A stretch of DNA of 64,000 bases from Alicyclobacillus acidocaldarius subsp. acidocaldarius Tc-4-1. GTDB taxonomy: Bacteria; Bacillota; Bacilli; Alicyclobacillales; Alicyclobacillaceae. Each line of letters opens with the position of its first letter. Within the stretch, counting starts at the first letter, position 1. A program made the translations under genes and the position numbers. Positions 49,959 to 58,192 of the stretch are shown here, in pieces. A model generated the notes under the pieces. That model had not been told where the DNA came from. It was given only the letters and a program-made list of their open reading frames with translations, and ran no database searches. The DNA lies in assembly GCF_000219875.1 (NCBI RefSeq), contig NC_017167.1, positions 2,133,572-2,197,571 of the forward strand, in the 5' to 3' direction.

Positions 49959-50939
49959 TCACTCCCCGCCGTCGGATGAAACATGCCGCGCCGCCATGGC
50001 CAGCCCGTGAATCACCAAGCCGACGACGACAGTCGCCACGCCCAGGGCGCCAAGCAGTCCGACGCGATCGCCCGGGAGCACAGCGAGTTCGAGGATCAGC
50101 GCGAACACCACTTCGCCAGCCTGCGTAGCCTCGACCGCGGCCAACGCTCGCGGGGACTCGCGCGCCATGTCCGTGGCCCGAAAGAAGAGCGCTGTGGCGA
50201 TCACGCCCGAACACACGGCGACCAGGAGCGCACCGGCGATCTGCCGCGGTGTGGGCCACCCGACCGCTGCGGCGCTCACCGAAGACCAGGCGAGCCAAAA
50301 CGGCAGGCTTCCGAGGGTCATACCGAGCATCCGCTCCAGCGCGTCGAACTCCCCCGCGTAGGCGCGCATGGCCATCCGGTTGCCGGCAGGATATGCCGTG
50401 GCCGCTATCAAAATACTGGCCGCACAAAGCGCCGCCCGCCCCCACGACATCTGGGAAGCGTCCGCCATCTCCATGAGCATGGCACCAGCCACGATGCCGA
50501 GCGAAGTCACGAGCTCCCGGACGGGGATAGGGGCGTGGCGCCCGTCGGGCCTGCGCGCGCTCAGCCAAGGCGTGAGCAATACGCCGCACACGATGGTGGT
50601 TTGCCAGACGCCCGCCACGAGCCACGCAGGCCCGTACGCGTTCGCGAGGCAAAGCGGGGCGTAAAACAAGCCGAATCCGAGTGTTCCGAAGGCCACCCAG
50701 CGCCAGAAATCGCCCCGAAGGGACTTTAAGAGCGCGCCCAAGCGCCCCTTCCAGGCGACGTAGGTGAACAGAATCGGCAGTGTAAGAAAGTATCGCAGCG
50801 GCGCATTCCAGGCCCACGATCCGCCCGTGCGGCTCACCACCTCGTTCGCCACAAACGTCACCGCGAAAAACAAAGAGGCCATAAGCCCCAGGAACCATGG
50901 CCGCCATCGTGCAGTTCTGAAGGTGGCCAGCCAAGTCAT
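49959..50939 (-). CDS. EmrE-family (PF13536-like) DMT efflux transporter
   Basis: A 326-residue membrane protein with about ten helices. The start (FLGLMASLFFAVTFVANEVV; APLRYFLTLPILFTYVAWK) matches the 'putative multidrug resistance efflux transporter' group of the DMT superfamily. Later parts include AAVEATQAGEVVFALILEL near the C-terminus. The ATG overlaps the stop of the upstream acetyltransferase gene (ATGA). The substrate is not known, and drug export is only a family label. Confidence 0.82.
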   Translation of the reverse strand: MTWLATFRTARWRPWFLGLMASLFFAVTFVANEVVSRTGGSWAWNAPLRYFLTLPILFTYVAWKGRLGALLKSLRGDFWRWVAFGTLGFGLFYAPLCLANAYGPAWLVAGVWQTTIVCGVLLTPWLSARRPDGRHAPIPVRELVTSLGIVAGAMLMEMADASQMSWGRAALCAASILIAATAYPAGNRMAMRAYAGEFDALERMLGMTLGSLPFWLAWSSVSAAAVGWPTPRQIAGALLVAVCSGVIATALFFRATDMARESPRALAAVEATQAGEVVFALILELAVLPGDRVGLLGALGVATVVVGLVIHGLAMAARHVSSDGGE

Positions 50940-51541
50940 CCGGAGTTCCCCCTCGATCTACCGCACGGCCCTAGCGGCACACAACTGTCGATCTCGCCAC
51001 GTAGGGCGCCTCGCTTCGCCCGCTCGCGAAGCTCCTCGACGTCCGACCAACAATACACGACTTCCGGCAGGGCCACGCCATCGACTTCGAACGTCTTTTC
51101 CCCGGCGATCCTCCCACCCAGTCGCTCATAAAATCGCCGCCATGGATTGGCCCGGAAGGTGACCACGGCGACCGACTGATGCCCCTGCTGCTTAAACCAA
51201 TCGGCGAGTTGGCCCACGAGGCGCCGCCCGATGCCCCGCCCTTGCCATGAAGGACATACGTACAGCGTGTAAATCTCCGCATCCGCCTCGAAATCCGCCA
51301 AGCGATTCGGGCCACCGCTCGCAAATCCGACGACGTCCTCACCCGCAAGCGCCACCCAGAAAGCCTGCTTCGGATCTGACAGGCGCTTTCGAAATCGTTC
51401 GGCACTCATAGCTGGATCCATGCGAGCGAGAAACGAGGATGGCACGACACCGCGATACGCCTGACGCCACGTCTCCACGTGCACACGCCCCACGCCTTCG
51501 AGGTCCGCCGGGCGGGCGGCTCGAAAGGTGATCACGTCCAT
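50936..51541 (-). CDS. GNAT family N-acetyltransferase
   Basis: A 201-residue acetyltransferase. The acetyl-CoA loop reads LYVCPSWQGRGIGRRLVGQL, preceded by VETWRQAYRGVVPSSFL and followed by NPWRRFYERLGGRIAGEKTF, the usual GNAT order. The C-terminal ~35 residues are extra and basic. It overlaps the exporter gene by four bases, suggesting co-translation and perhaps a shared resistance role, which is an inference. ATG 51541 is chosen; the ribosome site is imperfect. Confidence 0.88.
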   Translation of the reverse strand: MDVITFRAARPADLEGVGRVHVETWRQAYRGVVPSSFLARMDPAMSAERFRKRLSDPKQAFWVALAGEDVVGFASGGPNRLADFEADAEIYTLYVCPSWQGRGIGRRLVGQLADWFKQQGHQSVAVVTFRANPWRRFYERLGGRIAGEKTFEVDGVALPEVVYCWSDVEELRERAKRGALRGEIDSCVPLGPCGRSRGNSG

Positions 51542-51557
51542 CTCCCAAGAGGACACC

Positions 51558-52445
51558 TCAGACCCGCCCCTCCTCTACGTCGCGAACGAAGCCCACGATG
51601 GCGCCGAAATACGCGCCGCTGTCGTCCCACATCGACATGTGGCTTCCGTTGGGACAGATGGCTGAACGCGCACGCGGGATCCGACGAGCCATCTCCTCGA
51701 TGTCGGCAGGGTCCATCGTGTCGTAGCGAGCGCCAATGACGAGGGTCGGCACGCTGACCTGGCGGAGATGGGCCCAGCGGTCCCAGTCCTTGAAGTTGCC
51801 GGTCACCACAAATTCATTGGGTCCCTGCATGGTGTGGTATACCTGCTGGTTCATGTGCGCGAACGTCCGCACCACGGCGTCCGGCCACGGATCCAGGCGG
51901 CACAGGTGCTTTTTGTACAGGTGTTCAATCAGAAGCTCTTGGTAAGCCTCGGATTCGTAGTCTCCGCGCTGTTCGTGCGCCAACAGCTGTTCTTGAATCT
52001 CCTTCGGAAGCTGTTGGCGCAACCCCTGGATATATCGCACATACGAAGGAATGCTCGCCGTCATGTTCGAAATGATGAGCCCCTTCAACCCGTGCGGATG
52101 GGCGAGCGCGTATTCGAGTGCCAGCATGCCACCCCAGGACTGTCCCAACAGGTAGAAGTCCCCCAAACCGAGCGCACGTCGCACTTCTTCCACTTCACGG
52201 CGGAAGCGGTCGAGCGTCCATAGGGACGGATCGTCAGGTTGATCTGAAAAGTACGAGCCTAGTTGGTCGTAGAAGTATAGCTCGATCCCGGCCTTCGTGA
52301 GATATGGCTCGAAGATCTCGAAGTACTCGTGGCTCGCACCGGGCCCGCCGTGTAACAGAAGCATTCGAATGGGGCTCGTCCCCACTCTGCGCGTCCACAC
52401 GTGGTGTCCCGTGGACAGCGTGATGATTCGCGTCTGCGCCTCCAT
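51558..52445 (-). CDS. pip: Proline iminopeptidase-like alpha/beta hydrolase
   Basis: A 295-residue S33 hydrolase. The oxyanion region MLLLHGGPGASHEYFE and nucleophile elbow LLGQSWGGMLALEYA are typical of proline iminopeptidases. The acid lies near GARYDTMDPADIEE and the catalytic His in CPNGSHMSMWDD. It releases N-terminal proline from peptides by family precedent. ATG 52445 follows GGAGGAG. It is 18 bases after the permease gene, so peptide or amino-acid use is a reasonable shared theme. Confidence 0.87.
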   Translation of the reverse strand: MEAQTRIITLSTGHHVWTRRVGTSPIRMLLLHGGPGASHEYFEIFEPYLTKAGIELYFYDQLGSYFSDQPDDPSLWTLDRFRREVEEVRRALGLGDFYLLGQSWGGMLALEYALAHPHGLKGLIISNMTASIPSYVRYIQGLRQQLPKEIQEQLLAHEQRGDYESEAYQELLIEHLYKKHLCRLDPWPDAVVRTFAHMNQQVYHTMQGPNEFVVTGNFKDWDRWAHLRQVSVPTLVIGARYDTMDPADIEEMARRIPRARSAICPNGSHMSMWDDSGAYFGAIVGFVRDVEEGRV

Positions 52446-52463
52446 GTTTTCTCCTCCGCTTCG

Positions 52464-53831
52464 TCACATGTCCTTCAAAACGGGCGGAACTTCCCGATAG
52501 CCTTTCGATTTGACGGCCCCAATCAGGATCCCGAGCGCCATCCAGCTCAAGCCGAAGATGAACGTGGTCCGATCAAATCCGAGCCACACATAACCGATGA
52601 CCACAAAACCGCAGAGAGGAAACAACAAATACCTGAACACGTGCCGAAAACCCCGCTGCCGAATGGAAAAGTACACGAACACGGTTGCGTTCAACATTAG
52701 GAAAGCAGTCAGTGCGCCAAAGTTGACCAGCGTCGTGATGGTCTCTTGAGGCACGAGGCTTGCCACCAACAGCGAAATCACCGCGACCAACAGCGTCGCA
52801 TTGACCGGCGTTTGGAATCTCGGACTTACACGGGAGAAGAACTTCGAAAAGGGCAGCAGATTGTCGCGGCCCATGGAATACAGAATTCGTGAGATGGCCG
52901 ACTGCGCGGCCAGTGCATTCGCAATGCCTGACGCCACCGCGTTGACTAACAGGAGGACGACGTAGAGGAACGTGCCTCCCGCTTCTTTCGCAATTTGGAA
53001 GAACGCCATGTTCGGATTCAGGTCCGCGTAGTTCGGATGGACGAGCGCCGCCATGTACGTCTGTACAACAAACAGGAGGCCGATGATGACAAGCGACGCG
53101 ATGGTGGCATTCCCCACCGTCTTCTCCGGTCGTTCCGTTTCCTCTGCCAAGGTGCTAATGGCGTCGAAGCCGAGGAAGCTTAACACCGCGATAGAAGCGG
53201 CGTTTTCGATGAACTTCAAGTTGAAGTGACCGGGTTGGTCAAACGGCTGAAACGAAAGATGCCCCGCTCCGTGACCCAGAACAAACACAAACCGCACGGA
53301 AGCGATGAGAAAGATGAGAAGACAGACGAGCTCAATCGCCAGAAGAATGAAGTTGGTTTTCGCCTGCAGCGTGATGCCCAGGACGTTGACTACGGTGTTG
53401 AAAAGGACGAAGAAAAGAAGCCATACGAAGGTAGGAACGCTCGGCACGAGCCCGTGAAGCCAACCCGCCGAGAACGCGTACAACAGGGACGGTGCGAGGA
53501 GGTAGTCCGCGAGGATCATCCATCCGGCGACGAAGCCGACGTGCGGATTCAGGCCTCGTTGCACATAAGAATACACGGATCCTGCGATGGGAAATTGGGC
53601 ACTCATCTGCTTGTAACTGAGCGCGGTGAAGACCATGGCGACAATCCCGATGATGTACACGAGGGGAACCATGCCAAAGCTCTGTTGCGCCACATAGCCA
53701 TAAATCGCCATAGGCGCAATGGGAACCATGAAAATCATGCCGTAGACAATGAGATCCCGCAAGTGAAGGGATCGCTTCAATTCCTGGCGATAGCCGAACG
53801 TTGAGGGGTCCCGATGCCCTGGAGCTTCCAT
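52464..53831 (-). CDS. APC family amino acid permease
   Basis: A 455-residue transporter with about twelve helices. The APC landmarks include the first-helix region DLIVYGMIFMVPIAPMAIYG, AGSVYSYVQRGLNPHVGF and a sixth-helix region AVLSFLGFDAISTLAEETER. ATG 53831 follows GAGAGGAG; the frame is open for nine more codons upstream. The exact substrate cannot be read from the sequence. It is cotranscribed with the iminopeptidase gene by spacing. Confidence 0.9.
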   Translation of the reverse strand: MEAPGHRDPSTFGYRQELKRSLHLRDLIVYGMIFMVPIAPMAIYGYVAQQSFGMVPLVYIIGIVAMVFTALSYKQMSAQFPIAGSVYSYVQRGLNPHVGFVAGWMILADYLLAPSLLYAFSAGWLHGLVPSVPTFVWLLFFVLFNTVVNVLGITLQAKTNFILLAIELVCLLIFLIASVRFVFVLGHGAGHLSFQPFDQPGHFNLKFIENAASIAVLSFLGFDAISTLAEETERPEKTVGNATIASLVIIGLLFVVQTYMAALVHPNYADLNPNMAFFQIAKEAGGTFLYVVLLLVNAVASGIANALAAQSAISRILYSMGRDNLLPFSKFFSRVSPRFQTPVNATLLVAVISLLVASLVPQETITTLVNFGALTAFLMLNATVFVYFSIRQRGFRHVFRYLLFPLCGFVVIGYVWLGFDRTTFIFGLSWMALGILIGAVKSKGYREVPPVLKDM

Positions 53832-53896
53832 GCGCCACGCTCCTCTCCTGGATGTCAACGAGGCTATTATCCTGAAACTCCTCGAGCAACGTCAAT

Positions 53897-53932
53897 GAAA
53901 TAAGAAATCGCCCTCAGCCAGCGGCCGAGGGC
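53897..53932 (-). terminator. Terminator after cotJC
   Basis: A ten-pair stem (GCCCTCGGCC/GGCTGAGGGC on the minus strand, three-base loop, one G-U pair) is followed by the T-rich GATTTCTTATTTC. It closes the cotJ operon. Confidence 0.8.
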
Positions 53933-53985
53933 CAAGGAGAAGGGGACAATCGCCTGAGCGTCGTGGCATCGGGTCAAGCTGCGCT

Positions 53986-54555
53986 TCAGAACACCTTCTT
54001 GCTACCCTGATACTCTTTGAGAATCTCAACCGCCTCGCGAAACCGAAGCGAGTGAATCACCTCCCGCTCGCGCAGGAACCGAAGGCTGTCCTTGATGTCC
54101 GGATCGTCCGTGTTGTCGATAATCCACTGGTAGGTAGCCCGCGCCTTTTCCTCCGCTGCGATGTCCTCATACAGGTCGGCAATAGGATCGCCTTTCGAGG
54201 CGATGTACGCCGCCGTCCAAGGATTCCCCGCCGCGTCGTGGTAAAACAGCGAGTAGCCGTGATTGACGTAGTGATCGCCGAGCCCCGCCTCCCGGAGCTG
54301 CTCGGGCGTCGCATCCTTCGTCAACTTGTAGACCATCGTCGCAATCATCTCGAGATGTGCGAATTCCTCGGTGCCGATATCGGTCAAGAGGCCAATGACC
54401 TTGTCTGGGATCGAGTACCGCTGGTTCAAGTACCTGAGTGCGGCGGACAGTTCCCCATCGGCTCCGCCGTACTGCTCGATGAGCATCTTGGCGAGCCTGG
54501 GATCGCACTTGCTCACGCGAACCGGATACTGGAGCTTTTTCTCATAGATCCAGAT
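53986..54555 (-). CDS. cotJC: Spore coat protein CotJC (manganese-catalase-like), probable ATC start
   Basis: A ferritin-like protein with IEQYGGADGELSAALRYLNQ, DIGTEEFAHLEMIATMV and YEDIAAEEKARATYQW supplying Glu/His metal ligands. It sits in the spore coat and is related to Mn-catalases. From the ATC at 54555 it is 189 residues, which from memory equals the length of B. subtilis CotJC, and starts (fM)WIYEKKLQYPVRV. A TAG lies three codons upstream and no ATG, GTG or TTG occurs before the GTG at 54516, which lacks a ribosome site and would cut off 13 conserved residues. GGGGGG lies nine bases before the ATC. Confidence 0.88.
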   Translation of the reverse strand: MWIYEKKLQYPVRVSKCDPRLAKMLIEQYGGADGELSAALRYLNQRYSIPDKVIGLLTDIGTEEFAHLEMIATMVYKLTKDATPEQLREAGLGDHYVNHGYSLFYHDAAGNPWTAAYIASKGDPIADLYEDIAAEEKARATYQWIIDNTDDPDIKDSLRFLREREVIHSLRFREAVEILKEYQGSKKVF

Positions 54556-54578
54556 GACCGCCTACCCCCCACTCCGAG

Positions 54579-54854
54579 CTAGACCTGCCACGGCCACGGC
54601 GTCTCAGACCAAGCCCAAGACGCCCCCGTGGCGGGGCTCAAGCCGTACTGATGCAGAGGACCGAACGCGGACTCGAACTGGGTCATGAGGTTGTGCTTCC
54701 GTTTCTGAAACTGCTTGAATTGGGCGAGCGCCTGCTCGTCGTCCGGGTGCGTGTCCAGATACAGCGTCAAATCGACCAGCACGAAGTCGATTGCCTGAAG
54801 CTCCTGAAGATACTGATAGTAAGCCTTGGGAAGAGGCTCTGCCGTCTCACTCAC
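54579..54854 (-). CDS. cotJB: Spore coat protein CotJB
   Basis: A 91-residue protein with the CotJB core YYQYLQELQAIDFVLVDLTLYLDTHPDD and the C-terminal pattern GPLHQYGLSP ... WPWQV. It is a coat component encoded between cotJA and cotJC, as in Bacillus. GTG 54854 follows GAGGAGG. Its stop lies 23 bases before the proposed cotJC ATC start. Confidence 0.93.
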   Translation of the reverse strand: MSETAEPLPKAYYQYLQELQAIDFVLVDLTLYLDTHPDDEQALAQFKQFQKRKHNLMTQFESAFGPLHQYGLSPATGASWAWSETPWPWQV

Positions 54855-54869
54855 GCCATCACGTCCTCC

Positions 54870-55082
54870 TCACGCCGGCGGATATGGGCTGTCGTATTCC
54901 GGCCACAAGGTGCCCTTCCGAAGCGCTTCCTGTGGTGCGAACTGCTTGCGCGCGCTCTTCTGCACCGGATGCATCACTTCAGGCGGGACGTCGAACCATT
55001 TCACCCGCGGGGAGCACGGGTCAAATGGGCTGCGATAGTTCACATACGAGCGCCACTCGGGCGAAGTTCCATCCACCGTCAC
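54870..55082 (-). CDS. cotJA: Spore coat protein CotJA
   Basis: A 70-residue protein rich in Pro and aromatic residues (YRSPFDPCSPRVKWFDVPPE; FAPQEALRKGTLWPEYDSPY). The FAPQEAL(R)KGTLWPE segment is the CotJA signature. It is the first gene of the sigma-E-type cotJABC operon by precedent. GTG 55082 follows GGAGGG. Promoter elements are not obvious to me. Confidence 0.88.
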   Translation of the reverse strand: MTVDGTSPEWRSYVNYRSPFDPCSPRVKWFDVPPEVMHPVQKSARKQFAPQEALRKGTLWPEYDSPYPPA

Positions 55083-55182
55083 CCCATCCCTCCTTCAGCA
55101 CGATTCGAGAACATCTATATGCGCCGCTGCACCGTTTCAGACGTTTGGACAATCGGGAAATTCCGGGGAACTCGCCGCCGCT

Positions 55183-55782
55183 TCAATGGTTCAACGCAAG
55201 CGCCACGAGGATGCCGACAATCGCGCCGCCCGCAATCTCGCTTGGCTTGTGGCCCACTTGTTCGTTCAGCACAGGCCAATCGACGAGCCACCATGGCCCC
55301 TTGGCGACGCGAAGCGGCTCCACAGCGCGCGATGGACCTTCGGGCGGGATGGCCGAACGGGAGGCCGCACGCAGCGAAGCCTGCGCTTCTTCCGCTGCAC
55401 CTTCGGACGACCCTTCGGAGGACGCCGCCTCTTCCTGGGGTTGCATCAGCAAGTGTTGACCGCGCAGGTCGTGCAGCAGGCGATTGAGGACCGCGGCCTG
55501 CCGTCCGGTCTGCCAGCGGACGCCAGCTGCGTCGTACATCACAACGGCAGCGAGGAACAGGCCAATGGCGACGACCGGATCCGAGCCACCCAGATGTAGC
55601 CACAGCTGCACGGCGAGCGCGACCACCGCGGCCGTATGCGAGCTCGGCATGCCACCCGAGTTTTTGACCTGGCTCCAGTCCCACGATCGCATCTGGATCA
55701 TGACGAAGATGGGCTTCAGCCCCTGGGCGACCACCATGGCGAGGAGCGGTGCCGCCCACAAACTCGACACGATGTGAAGCAA
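55183..55782 (-). CDS. Divergent PAP2 (DUF212/YuiD) membrane protein
   Basis: A 199-residue protein. The PAP2-like motifs are KNSGGMPSSHTAAVVALAV and, near the C-terminus, NEQVGHKPSEIAGGAIVGIL, with helices at each end. Compared with the family it has an acidic Glu/Ser/Ala-rich insert of about 35 residues (EEAASSEGSSEGAAEEAQAS) between the helices. The start is TTG behind GGAGGGGG. The family may act as lipid phosphatases, but this is not proven. Confidence 0.88.
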   Translation of the reverse strand: MLHIVSSLWAAPLLAMVVAQGLKPIFVMIQMRSWDWSQVKNSGGMPSSHTAAVVALAVQLWLHLGGSDPVVAIGLFLAAVVMYDAAGVRWQTGRQAAVLNRLLHDLRGQHLLMQPQEEAASSEGSSEGAAEEAQASLRAASRSAIPPEGPSRAVEPLRVAKGPWWLVDWPVLNEQVGHKPSEIAGGAIVGILVALALNH

Positions 55783-55794
55783 CGCGCCCCCTCC

Positions 55795-56580
55795 TCAGAT
55801 CGCGCCGTTCGAAGCCTGCCGATAGGCTTCATACAGAAGGATGGTTCCGGCCATCGCCGCGTTCAAGCTCTCGGCCTTGCCCGCCATGGGGATGGCCACG
55901 CACCGCTGTGCCCATTGGCGCACAGCGTCGCTCACGCCGCGGGCCTCGTTGCCAATGACCACCGCGACTTCGCCCGCCATTGGCGCCTCGTCGCACCGCT
56001 CCCGCGCATCCGCAGCCGTCGCCACGACGACCCCATCGGGATGGCGATCACGCCACGCCCTGAGATAAGCCTTCGCATCGCCCGCGACGGCATTGACGCG
56101 AAACAGCCCCCCCATGGAGGCTCGGACGACCTTCGGTGCGTACGGATCAACCGTTCCCGTGCCAAATACGATTTCCCCAAAGCCGAACGCTTCAGCGCTG
56201 CGCACGAGGGTGCCCACGTTCCCCGGATCCTGGATGGCATCGAGGACGAGGACGCGAGGACCATATCGTGGCTCAGCTTGCGGAATCGCCGCCACTGCCA
56301 TCACGCCCTGAGGCGTCTCGGTGTCGGCCACGGCCGCAAAAGCCTGAGGCGACAACTCGTACCGACGGCCGTCCGCCTTCGGATGGCGCCACAGGGGCCC
56401 TGGAGGCTCGTCCGATGCGACGTTCCACAGGAGCGCCTCGAGGCGAAGGGGACTGTGCAGCAGTTCCGCCACGAGGCGCTCGCCCTCCACGAGGAACAGG
56501 CCCATCCGTTCGCGACCTCGACGCGTCTTGAGCCGCGCCCATGCCCGAACACGGTCGTTGTGGGCAGATTCGATGTACAC
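55795..56580 (-). CDS. SpoU-family rRNA methyltransferase (YsgA-like)
   Basis: A 261-residue SPOUT enzyme. An N-terminal RNA-binding substrate domain (RRGRERMGLFLVEGERLVAELL) precedes the methyltransferase motifs VLDAIQDPGNVGTLVRSAEAFG, VAVVIGNEARGVSD and IPMAGKAESLNAAMAGTILLYE. Bacillus YsgA lies near the same ribosomal gene region. GTG 56580 has GGAGG eight bases upstream. It follows the rplT terminator and may be reached by read-through. Confidence 0.88.
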   Translation of the reverse strand: MYIESAHNDRVRAWARLKTRRGRERMGLFLVEGERLVAELLHSPLRLEALLWNVASDEPPGPLWRHPKADGRRYELSPQAFAAVADTETPQGVMAVAAIPQAEPRYGPRVLVLDAIQDPGNVGTLVRSAEAFGFGEIVFGTGTVDPYAPKVVRASMGGLFRVNAVAGDAKAYLRAWRDRHPDGVVVATAADARERCDEAPMAGEVAVVIGNEARGVSDAVRQWAQRCVAIPMAGKAESLNAAMAGTILLYEAYRQASNGAI

Positions 56581-56608
56581 GATGACAACCTCCGAGGACG
56601 AGATCGAC

Positions 56609-56633
56609 AAAAAAGCCCGGTCATACGACCGGG
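56609..56633 (-). terminator. Rho-independent terminator of infC-rpmI-rplT
   Basis: CCCGGTC-GTAT-GACCGGG followed by CTTTTTT, eight bases past the rplT stop on the minus strand. This is a textbook terminator. Confidence 0.92.
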
Positions 56634-56641
56634 TGTGTCTG

Positions 56642-57007
56642 TCACGCGTGGGCGTTCAGGCGCTCGCGAGCAACGGAGACCAACTGCGAGAACGCCTCCT
56701 TGTCCGTCACGGCGAGATCCGCGAGCATCTTGCGGTTCACTTCGACGCCCGCCAGCTTCAAGCCGTGCATGAAGCGGCTATACGACAGCCCGTGGGGCCG
56801 AACCGCTGCGTTGATGCGCTGGATCCACAGCCGGCGAAAGTCGCGCTTGCGCTGCTTGCGGTCCCGATACGCATACATCAGCGACTTCATGACCTGCTGC
56901 TTCGCCGTGCGGTACAGCGTGTGCTTCGAACCAAAATAACCCCTTGCCAGCTTCAAAATCTTTTTATGACGACGGCGTGTCACCACGCCACCCTTGACGC
57001 GAGCCAT
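56642..57007 (-). CDS. rplT: 50S ribosomal protein L20
   Basis: A 121-residue protein: [20 protein letters not shown], then [20 protein letters not shown] and the globular end [19 protein letters not shown]20 is needed early in 50S assembly and represses its own operon by binding the infC leader in Bacillus. ATG 57007 follows GAGGAGG. Last gene of infC-rpmI-rplT. Confidence 0.98.
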   Translation of the reverse strand: MARVKGGVVTRRRHKKILKLARGYFGSKHTLYRTAKQQVMKSLMYAYRDRKQRKRDFRRLWIQRINAAVRPHGLSYSRFMHGLKLAGVEVNRKMLADLAVTDKEAFSQLVSVARERLNAHA

Positions 57008-57082
57008 GTCCAACAGCCTCCTCGAATGGTGTTCCCGTCACGGTGCCGCACCGCGCATCACCGGGTGCGAAAGACCAGTTCG

Positions 57083-57286
57083 TCACTTATAGGCGACGAG
57101 CTGCTTAATCCGCTTCAAATCGCTGCGCGACACAAGCGTCATGCCGCGCAGGCGGCGCTTGCGCGCGGGCGACTTGTGCTCTGCCTTGTGGTAGGCAAAC
57201 GCCTGGGTACGCTTGAGAAGCCCAGTTCCCGTGCGCTTGACGCGCTTCTTCAGACCGCTGTGTGTCTTCATTTTCGTCTTGGCCAT
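57083..57286 (-). CDS. rpmI: 50S ribosomal protein L35
   Basis: A 67-residue basic protein beginning [20 protein letters not shown] and ending with the usual [15 protein letters not shown]. It lies between infC and rplT, the standard order. The frame is open upstream, but the ATG at 57286 gives the family N-terminus. Confidence 0.97.
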   Translation of the reverse strand: MAKTKMKTHSGLKKRVKRTGTGLLKRTQAFAYHKAEHKSPARKRRLRGMTLVSRSDLKRIKQLVAYK

Positions 57287-57357
57287 CTCTTGTGTCCTCC
57301 TGTCTCCAATCGCCGTTCCCGCAGTCGACGACAGCCAACCGCACCAGGTCACGAGGT

Positions 57358-57879
57358 TCACGCACTCGGCTGTTTCGGCGCTAAGATCATCACCATGTGA
57401 CGACCTTCGAGCTTCGGCGCCCGTTCGACAATCGCGTGCTCCTCCGCAGACTTCGCCAGCCGTTCAAGCAATTCCTGACCGATGTTCTGGTGGGTGATCT
57501 CTCGTCCGCGAAAGCGCACAGACACTTTCACCTTAGAACCTTCGCTCAGGAATTTCAGGACGTTCTTGAGCTTGACGTTGAGATCATGTTCATCGATATT
57601 GGGCGTCATCCGAACTTCCTTGAGCAGAACGACCTTCTGGTGCTTGCGCGATTCCCGCTCGCGCTTGCTCTGCTCATACTTGAACTTGCCGTAATCCATG
57701 ATGCGGCACACTGGCGGCTTCGCGTTGGGCGCAACGTTAACCAAATCGAGATTGCGCTCCTCGGCCAATCGCAGCGCTTCGCGCAAGGGCATGATGCCCA
57801 ACTGCTGGTTGTCCGCGTCCACGACGCGCACTTCTCTGGCGCGAATGCCCTCGTTGACCTGATACCCTTCTTTGCTTAT
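57358..57879 (-). CDS. infC: Translation initiation factor IF-3, probable ATA start
   Basis: A 173-residue IF-3. The N-domain includes [20 protein letters not shown] and [21 protein letters not shown], the linker is Arg/Lys-rich, and the C-domain ends [16 protein letters not shown]. It binds the 30S subunit and rejects non-canonical start codons. The only start that gives the full N-domain is ATA at 57879, six bases after GGAGGTGA. An in-frame TGA is part of that ribosome site, and no ATG, GTG or TTG occurs until GTG 57831. IF-3 genes commonly use AUU, which lets the factor repress itself; AUA would work the same way. Confidence 0.95.
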   Translation of the reverse strand: MSKEGYQVNEGIRAREVRVVDADNQQLGIMPLREALRLAEERNLDLVNVAPNAKPPVCRIMDYGKFKYEQSKRERESRKHQKVVLLKEVRMTPNIDEHDLNVKLKNVLKFLSEGSKVKVSVRFRGREITHQNIGQELLERLAKSAEEHAIVERAPKLEGRHMVMILAPKQPSA

Positions 57880-57885
57880 GGGGTG

Positions 57886-58066
57886 TCACCTCCACCGATC
57901 TGCCCCACCACACCAATACGCAAAAAACGCAGGCAACGCCTGCGCTCGATTCGCCTTCGCCCAGCCTTGGTTTGACCGTCCGGCAACCACACGCTGGATT
58001 CGGGACCCGTCAGCTTTCGCCGACCAGGTGAGAAGCGGCAGGCTTCTGCTTGGTGTGCAACGGAAC
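57886..58066 (-). promoter_or_regulatory. infC operon leader (L20-type autoregulatory leader)
   Basis: The transcript from the promoter at 58073-58101 has a leader of about 185 bases before infC. It contains a perfect terminator hairpin close to the ribosome site, as expected for L20-controlled attenuation in Bacillota. The full L20-binding fold is not verified by eye. This explains the gene-free stretch 57880-58192 together with the divergent promoter at 58128-58156. Confidence 0.6.
57922..57944 (-). terminator. Attenuator in the infC leader
   Basis: CGCAGGC-GTT-GCCTGCG followed by six T residues on the minus strand, 28 bases before the GGAGGTGA site. It is a strong intrinsic terminator placed upstream of infC, so it must be conditional. 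Confidence 0.85.
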
Positions 58067-58072
58067 GCTTTC

Positions 58073-58101
58073 ATGGTAGCGACACAGCGTGGAAATGTCA
58101 A
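58073..58101 (-). promoter_or_regulatory. Sigma-A promoter of infC-rpmI-rplT
   Basis: TTGACA (58096-58101) and TACCAT (58073-58078) are separated by exactly 17 bases. Confidence 0.75.
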
Positions 58102-58127
58102 GGGATGAGGACGATGCACAAAAAACG

Positions 58128-58156
58128 TTGTATTCCGATATGTTTTATACTAAAAT
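58128..58156 (+). promoter_or_regulatory. Sigma-A promoter of the YeeE/YedE gene
   Basis: TTGTAT (58128-58133), a 17-base AT-rich spacer and TAAAAT (58151-58156), followed 30 bases later by the strong ribosome site GGAGGTGAT. It is divergent from the infC promoter. Confidence 0.55.
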
Positions 58157-58192
58157 CATTTTTCGATCGCGACATTCTCTGGAGGTGATTCC

